The notes under the pieces were generated by a model, which saw only the letters and a list, made by a program, of their open reading frames with translations, was not told the DNA's origin and did no database searches. The translations under genes and the position numbers were made by a program. Shown one piece after another: positions 59,284-64,000 of a stretch of 64,000 nt of DNA; position 1 is the stretch's first letter, and the number at the start of each line of letters is the position of its first letter. The stretch is from Mytilus edulis. Taxonomy: Eukaryota; Mollusca; Bivalvia; Mytilida; Mytilidae. The stretch spans positions 73,733,821 through 73,797,820 of the forward strand of contig NC_092346.1 in NCBI RefSeq assembly GCF_963676685.1. Reading direction: 5' to 3'.

Positions 59284-61790
59284 CACGGCCGACACTCGGC
59301 TAACCGAGAGATTGGTCGGTTAATTTATATTGAGTATGCGGCTATATGGGAGATTGGTCTGTTAATCGGGTTGGTTATACGTCTGTTAAGAGTAAAACGC
59401 ACAATTTAATGTTAAACTCTATTAAATATACAGATTTTTGGCATTTTATGAGAACCAAATCAAAAAAAGAAAAGTGTCTGACAAAAGGATATCTATCATA
59501 GAACATTTTCCACTTGTAAAAACATTTAATAGTCTATGCAGTCTTCAGTAAATTTAAAAGGCGTCGCGCAAGTATGTAGTATTTATGCTTATACGCATAG
59601 CAATTTTTTTAATAAAAGTCGAAACAAACAATTTTACATATCATTTAAAGGACACAAAATAGTACTTTGGTTCTAAAAAATAAATTTGCATTGGTAAATA
59701 TTTCATAATTGTAATATAACGTGAATATTACCACGGTTTAGTGAAAATTATGGGAACAAAGTCTGTGAATGGGTTGGACAATTGAAATTGTGTCAGTTAA
59801 GAGTTATTTAGCCACAGTTATTTTTGCTACCTTTAAATTTTCCCATAGAAAAAGTTAAGAATGAGATGTTCCTGAGTAAAAAAAATTGATAATACGGTAC
59901 AACAGTATCCTACGGAAGCGAATTAGCGCAACACATTTAAAAAAAAAATCTTCTTATATTTGCGTTATAACGCAAACCTTTGCGATAGAACGCAGACCTT
60001 TGCGTTGTAACGCAAACCTTTGCGAAATAACGCAAACCTCAAATATCTTGATTTCAATTGTTCATTAAGTTTTGTAAAAATGTCCGTCTGTCATTCATTT
60101 CGGTTGTGATTTACTAGTAAGAGCAGTTTTCTTTGCATTTTATTGAAGGGTGTGTCACTTCAATATAGCGTGATATGGATTGGCGGCTGGAATATGCATG
60201 AATTTATTAACGTTTTCAATCAGCCTCAATTTTTGCGTCTGTTCAAAGTAGCACGTTCTAAAATCTGCCTGAAAGTGTCTTTCTTATACAACACAGGGTA
60301 CATATAACATGTTGTCATTCTCATATGCACATGATATTTGACACTGGACGTTAAACCCTAATTCGTAAGCATCATCCAATTGGTTCTTTATTTCTATTAC
60401 TTAATCATATGTTGTTTACAAATCATTCTCAAGAAGTAAATGGAAAGGAGCGAATGCAGCTACATTTGGTCATCTTAAGTTTTAATACATTTTATTCCGT
60501 TTAGTTCCTTTCTTCATCAGTGTAGAGGAGAACGGCAGCTGTCCGCATGTAAACATCTAGCATTTGTCACCAATATGAGTACATCGCAATCCGTTACTGT
60601 TTCAACACCCAGGGGTGTTTCATGTCTGTATTCTTAAACAATTATTATTTTTTCTCTCTTTTTTAGCAATGCATCACTCTCTACTGTCCTTATCTTTTAT
60701 TCTATATTCTGCTACTCCATCCAGATTATCGTGTATACCATGAGGGTTCGGATTGGGGGTGTTGTTTATTTCTGTATTCTTTAAATTGTTATGTCACGTT
60801 TCTTCCGTGACTTTTTTTCCTTTTACCTTTTATTTATCTTACTCATTATTCTTTCTCTATTCTTTATATTTTAGCATCCTAATATATTTTACTTACTGAT
60901 GTTTAGGTACATTACGACGTTTATCTCTGATTTATATACTGGTTACCAATGTAGATGACAAATTGGTGTCATTCATGACAATTAAACAGAATCCACATGA
61001 CATATGCGACCAATCTTGGATGAAATTAACATTACTTTAATATTACACTTTTTGATACCGTTATTATCAATTTTCAATTTCCATTGTTTAAATTGTTCAT
61101 TGTTCATGTGTTGTTTCCGTATATTTCATGTTTCATTGCTCATGTGTTGTTTCGGTATATTTTAGCCGCTCGTCTTGAGTCTACCCATTTGATCCGATAA
61201 CACCCCATATAGCAATAAAATTATACTTTTATTGCCATTTATAACTCTTAACAGACCAATTAACAGACCGGGTTTTATACATCCGACCCATTAACAGACC
61301 AGGTTTTAAATAAAGATTGATTTATGTCACCAAAATACAGATTTTCGTGAAGATTTTTCACACAATGATTTCAGTATGGTTAACAAACATAATGCCTGTC
61401 TTTTTTCGATGTTCAAAATATTGCATGCACGTAAATTGCATGCACGTGTCATTTTGTGTACAGTTTGTGTGTGTAAAATGTGTATAAATTTATTGATGAG
61501 TAACCCGCCTTTTCCTTTTTTAATATAGATCGTACATTGAAGCTAGAAAAATAATAATTACACCACTGGATTCAGTACATTGAATTGTTTTGTTAGACAT
61601 GAATATTTTTTATGATAAAAATATATTTAAAAAGTTATACAATGAAACATGCTGAACTTTCAATGATTTTCTCGATAACACCTGATTAACAGACTTTAGC
61701 CAACCCGATTAACAGACCAACCGCCGATATAGCCGCATACTCAATATAGATTAACCGACCAAACGCTCGGTTAGCCGAGTGTCGGCCGTG
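59284..61790. mobile_element. 2.5-kb terminal-inverted-repeat element with TACAA target duplication
   Basis: The left end CACGGCCGACACTCGGCTAA (59284) and right end TTAGCCGAGTGTCGGCCGTG (61790) are inverted repeats of roughly 110 bp with small differences. They include a perfect 19-base pair GGTCTGTTAATCGGGTTGG (59357-59375) with its complement (61700-61718). The flanks TACAA (59279-59283 and 61791-61795) are an exact 5-bp target duplication. The motif GGTCTGTTAA recurs several times near both ends, including 61245-61310 in reverse. The interior shows no transposase frame, so it is non-autonomous. It lies about 490 bp upstream of the LRR gene start. Confidence 0.88.
59959..60038. repeat. Array of four 20-bp palindromic units
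   Basis: The units (first: TTTGCGTTATAACGCAAACC) start at 59959, 59979, 59999 and 60019. The TTTGCG and CGCAAA arms are kept nearly unchanged, while the four central bases vary (TTAT, ATAG, TTGT, AAAT). It lies inside the 2.5-kb element. Confidence 0.9.
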
Positions 61791-61795
61791 TACAA

Positions 61796-63825
61796 AAGAA
61801 AAAAATTGTTTGAACAAAAATTTATGCAAACAGTGTTCAAGACCAAAGTATACGATTTAAAATACAAATGTATAAAGAATGATCAATATGGATATTAGTA
61901 TCTAATAAATTATTTACGTAACCAATTACAGGAAAATTAATGTCAATTGATCTGTCATACTATTTGTGGTGTAAAACAGGTACACACAGAAACATTAAAC
62001 CCTATAATACGGACGGTGTACAAAGTGCAGAAATGATCAGTATATGCAGAACATTGAGAAATAATAGTTTATCACACAGAAGTCAGTTGTCATACTATCC
62101 TTCAGTTGATTGCCTCGAAAGTCTCGTTGTAGCGGGCTCAAGAAAAGGTGTCGTAGGTTAGATGTACTAACTGGTCTAGTCAATGCTTGGTACAAAGCAA
62201 TATATGCATTTCGTAAGAGACTCATAGTCAGAACAGAGCCATATAATACAAATATTTGTATATATTATATGTCTCTGGTCAGAAGAATGCAATGTTAGAT
62301 TATATAAGATGGCATGAAATAAGTTTGTTCTATAGTATATCAGTCTAATAAAAGTATATTTGTTCAAATAACATTAACACAATACATTTTTCAGTTATTC
62401 AGTGATAGGAAAATTATAAGTAGTAGATTTTGATGAATAAAAATGTACAAAATTATCAATTCATTTGAAATCTTTGTTTTTCTAATTAAAGTGTCTCAAT
62501 ACATTAAAGAAGGAAACTTACCGCTTACTTGTATGTTGAGTATTATAAATTGAATTTTCTTTTATCCACTACATTTAAGAGGACGAAAGTACACAGTATT
62601 ATGCCAAATACACGTTTGTACGTATCTAAATGACAAGATTTACATGTCTGTTAAAGAAATTTAAACGTCATTTGAATTAAATTATTTAGCTGATTTTATC
62701 TTTTATGAAGAGTCCTATTTTTGAAATTGCATTTAATGCCTTCAAGTTTATAAAAGCGCACTTTGATTCTTATGGAAAACTTGTTGTTCCGAGTCTGTTA
62801 GTCTTTTCTATTAATAATTGAATCCAAAAGACATTTGTACTTTTCTTGAACTGTCAAGGTATTAATCTTTTGAAAGTGATAATTAAATGTTCTCAGTTAA
62901 AAAGAAAGTCTAAAATTATTTAATTGAATTAAATGCAGGTATGATTTGATTATATATTCAGCATGAAATATCAACCGAAAAAGAAATACATGAATGCATT
63001 TCTTTTCAGTTGAAAATCTACATTCTTACATAAGAGTATTTTAAAGTTTGACGATTTTCCGGTTGCCTATAAACCTAACCTAATTAGCATACCTTTTATA
63101 AGTGTTCCCAGCTGCACTTTACACGATTATTATTCTACGCACCATACTAAACTAGAATAAGCGTCCGAGGAAAATTTCAATTTTGTACTGTTACTCTATG
63201 CAATTTTGGAATGAAATTTCATACCTTTATTATGGGGGACTATTATGTTTAGAAAGTTTTGAATAGTAATCTTTCAGTGTATCAAAATCTTTAAATTCAA
63301 CACAAATGAAAATGAATTTCGAATTCCAATGTTTAAGTCTGTAAAAGGTCCGTGTTAAAAATTTGAACTCAATAAAATCTTGATATTATGAATATTTATA
63401 CAATGCCTTTAACGGACATTACAAAAGCTTTAAACCTTCTTCAAAAGAAAATATACAGGTGAATGTCGACCTATATAATATATCACTTAAAATAAAGAAA
63501 AGCTAACACTTTTGCTCAGTTTGCGCTTAATTTACTTTCTTAATAAACTTAAACTACAAAGAAAGTAAATTTTAACAATTAAGACTGTTTTTTTGTTTAA
63601 AATTTTCTTTGTATATTTACGTTTGAACATGACAGCCCATTGCTACTTATACTGGTAGAACTCTAATTATCAAGACTGTTGTATTGTAAAACTAGTCTGC
63701 CATAAAACAAAAAAAATTAAAAAAATTGGTGCATATTGCGCCGATTCTTATTTAAGTATCTACTATTAATATGGGTCACTTTTCCTAGTCCACTAGTCCA
63801 CTTTATCTTCATTAAATTGTTCAAA
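61796..63825. other. Intergenic, no gene recognised
   Basis: About 2 kb of AT-rich DNA. Short frames near 61940-62370 on both strands overlap one another and carry no motif. Confidence 0.35.
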
Positions 63826-64000
63826 GGTTTAAAGGTCCGATGAAACCATCCTAAGACTTATAGGCCCAATGAAATCATCAGAAGACTTATAGGCCCGATG
63901 AAATCATTCAAAGACTTATAGGCCCGATGAAATCATCAGAAGACTTATAGGCCCGATGAAATCATCAAAAGACTTATAGGCCCGATGAAATCATCAGAAG
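63826..64000. repeat. Tandem array of a 29-bp unit, running off the window end
   Basis: Units begin at 63826 (degenerate), 63855, 63884, 63913, 63942, 63971 and 64000. The consensus is GACTTATAGGCCCGATGAAA followed by TCATCAGAA. Units ending CAGAA alternate with units ending CAAAA or TCAAA, so a 58-bp dimer may be the current unit of expansion. Confidence 0.9.

Overview
The window looks like a piece of a bivalve mollusc nuclear genome, most likely a marine mussel (Mytilus or a close relative). The reasons are the high AT content, short spliced exons in long introns, and many copies of interspersed repeats that I recognise as typical of mussels (for example the motifs 'gatctgagagtactcgcag' and 'agctcacctgg', and 'tgccccacctacgatag'). 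No bacterial operons, CRISPR arrays or organelle genes were seen.

Four cellular coding loci can be supported. (1) Window start to 4797, plus strand: the last three exons of syntaxin-5, a Golgi/ER SNARE. (2) 27588-31748, plus strand: a complete four-exon, 441-residue homeobox transcription factor with a divergent homeodomain split by an intron at position 46/47. (3) 41440-42093, plus strand: an intronless 217-residue protein of unknown function, rich in SUMO-acceptor-like sites, with its own poly(A) signal. (4) 43446-58793, minus strand: a complete twelve-exon, 530-residue protein with about nine 28-residue leucine-rich repeats followed by two EF-hands, LRRC74A-like. These genes do not form a pathway together; they are ordinary neighbours separated by repeats. 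An isolated exon-like block (44433-44563, plus strand) lies inside the last intron of the LRR gene.

Most of the rest is mobile DNA. 0-12 kb: two copies of family A and two of family B, non-autonomous elements that share one design (9-bp inverted repeats, a microsatellite, an internal duplication or repeat, a 3' hairpin). 12-25 kb: degenerate interspersed repeats (families C, D, H), a foldback element and a diverged tandem duplication. 32-40 kb: nested family C copies, a decayed LINE with endonuclease and reverse transcriptase remnants, and a tRNA-derived SINE. 45.9-49.6 kb: a 3.6-kb terminal-inverted-repeat transposon inside an intron of the LRR gene. 59.3-61.8 kb: a 2.5-kb terminal-inverted-repeat element with a perfect TACAA target duplication and an internal 4 x 20-bp palindromic array. 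Two tandem arrays with alternating monomers lie at 55.45 kb (61-bp unit) and at the window end (29-bp unit).

All gene models were built by reading splice sites and frames by eye. Family names of repeats (A to H) are local labels.
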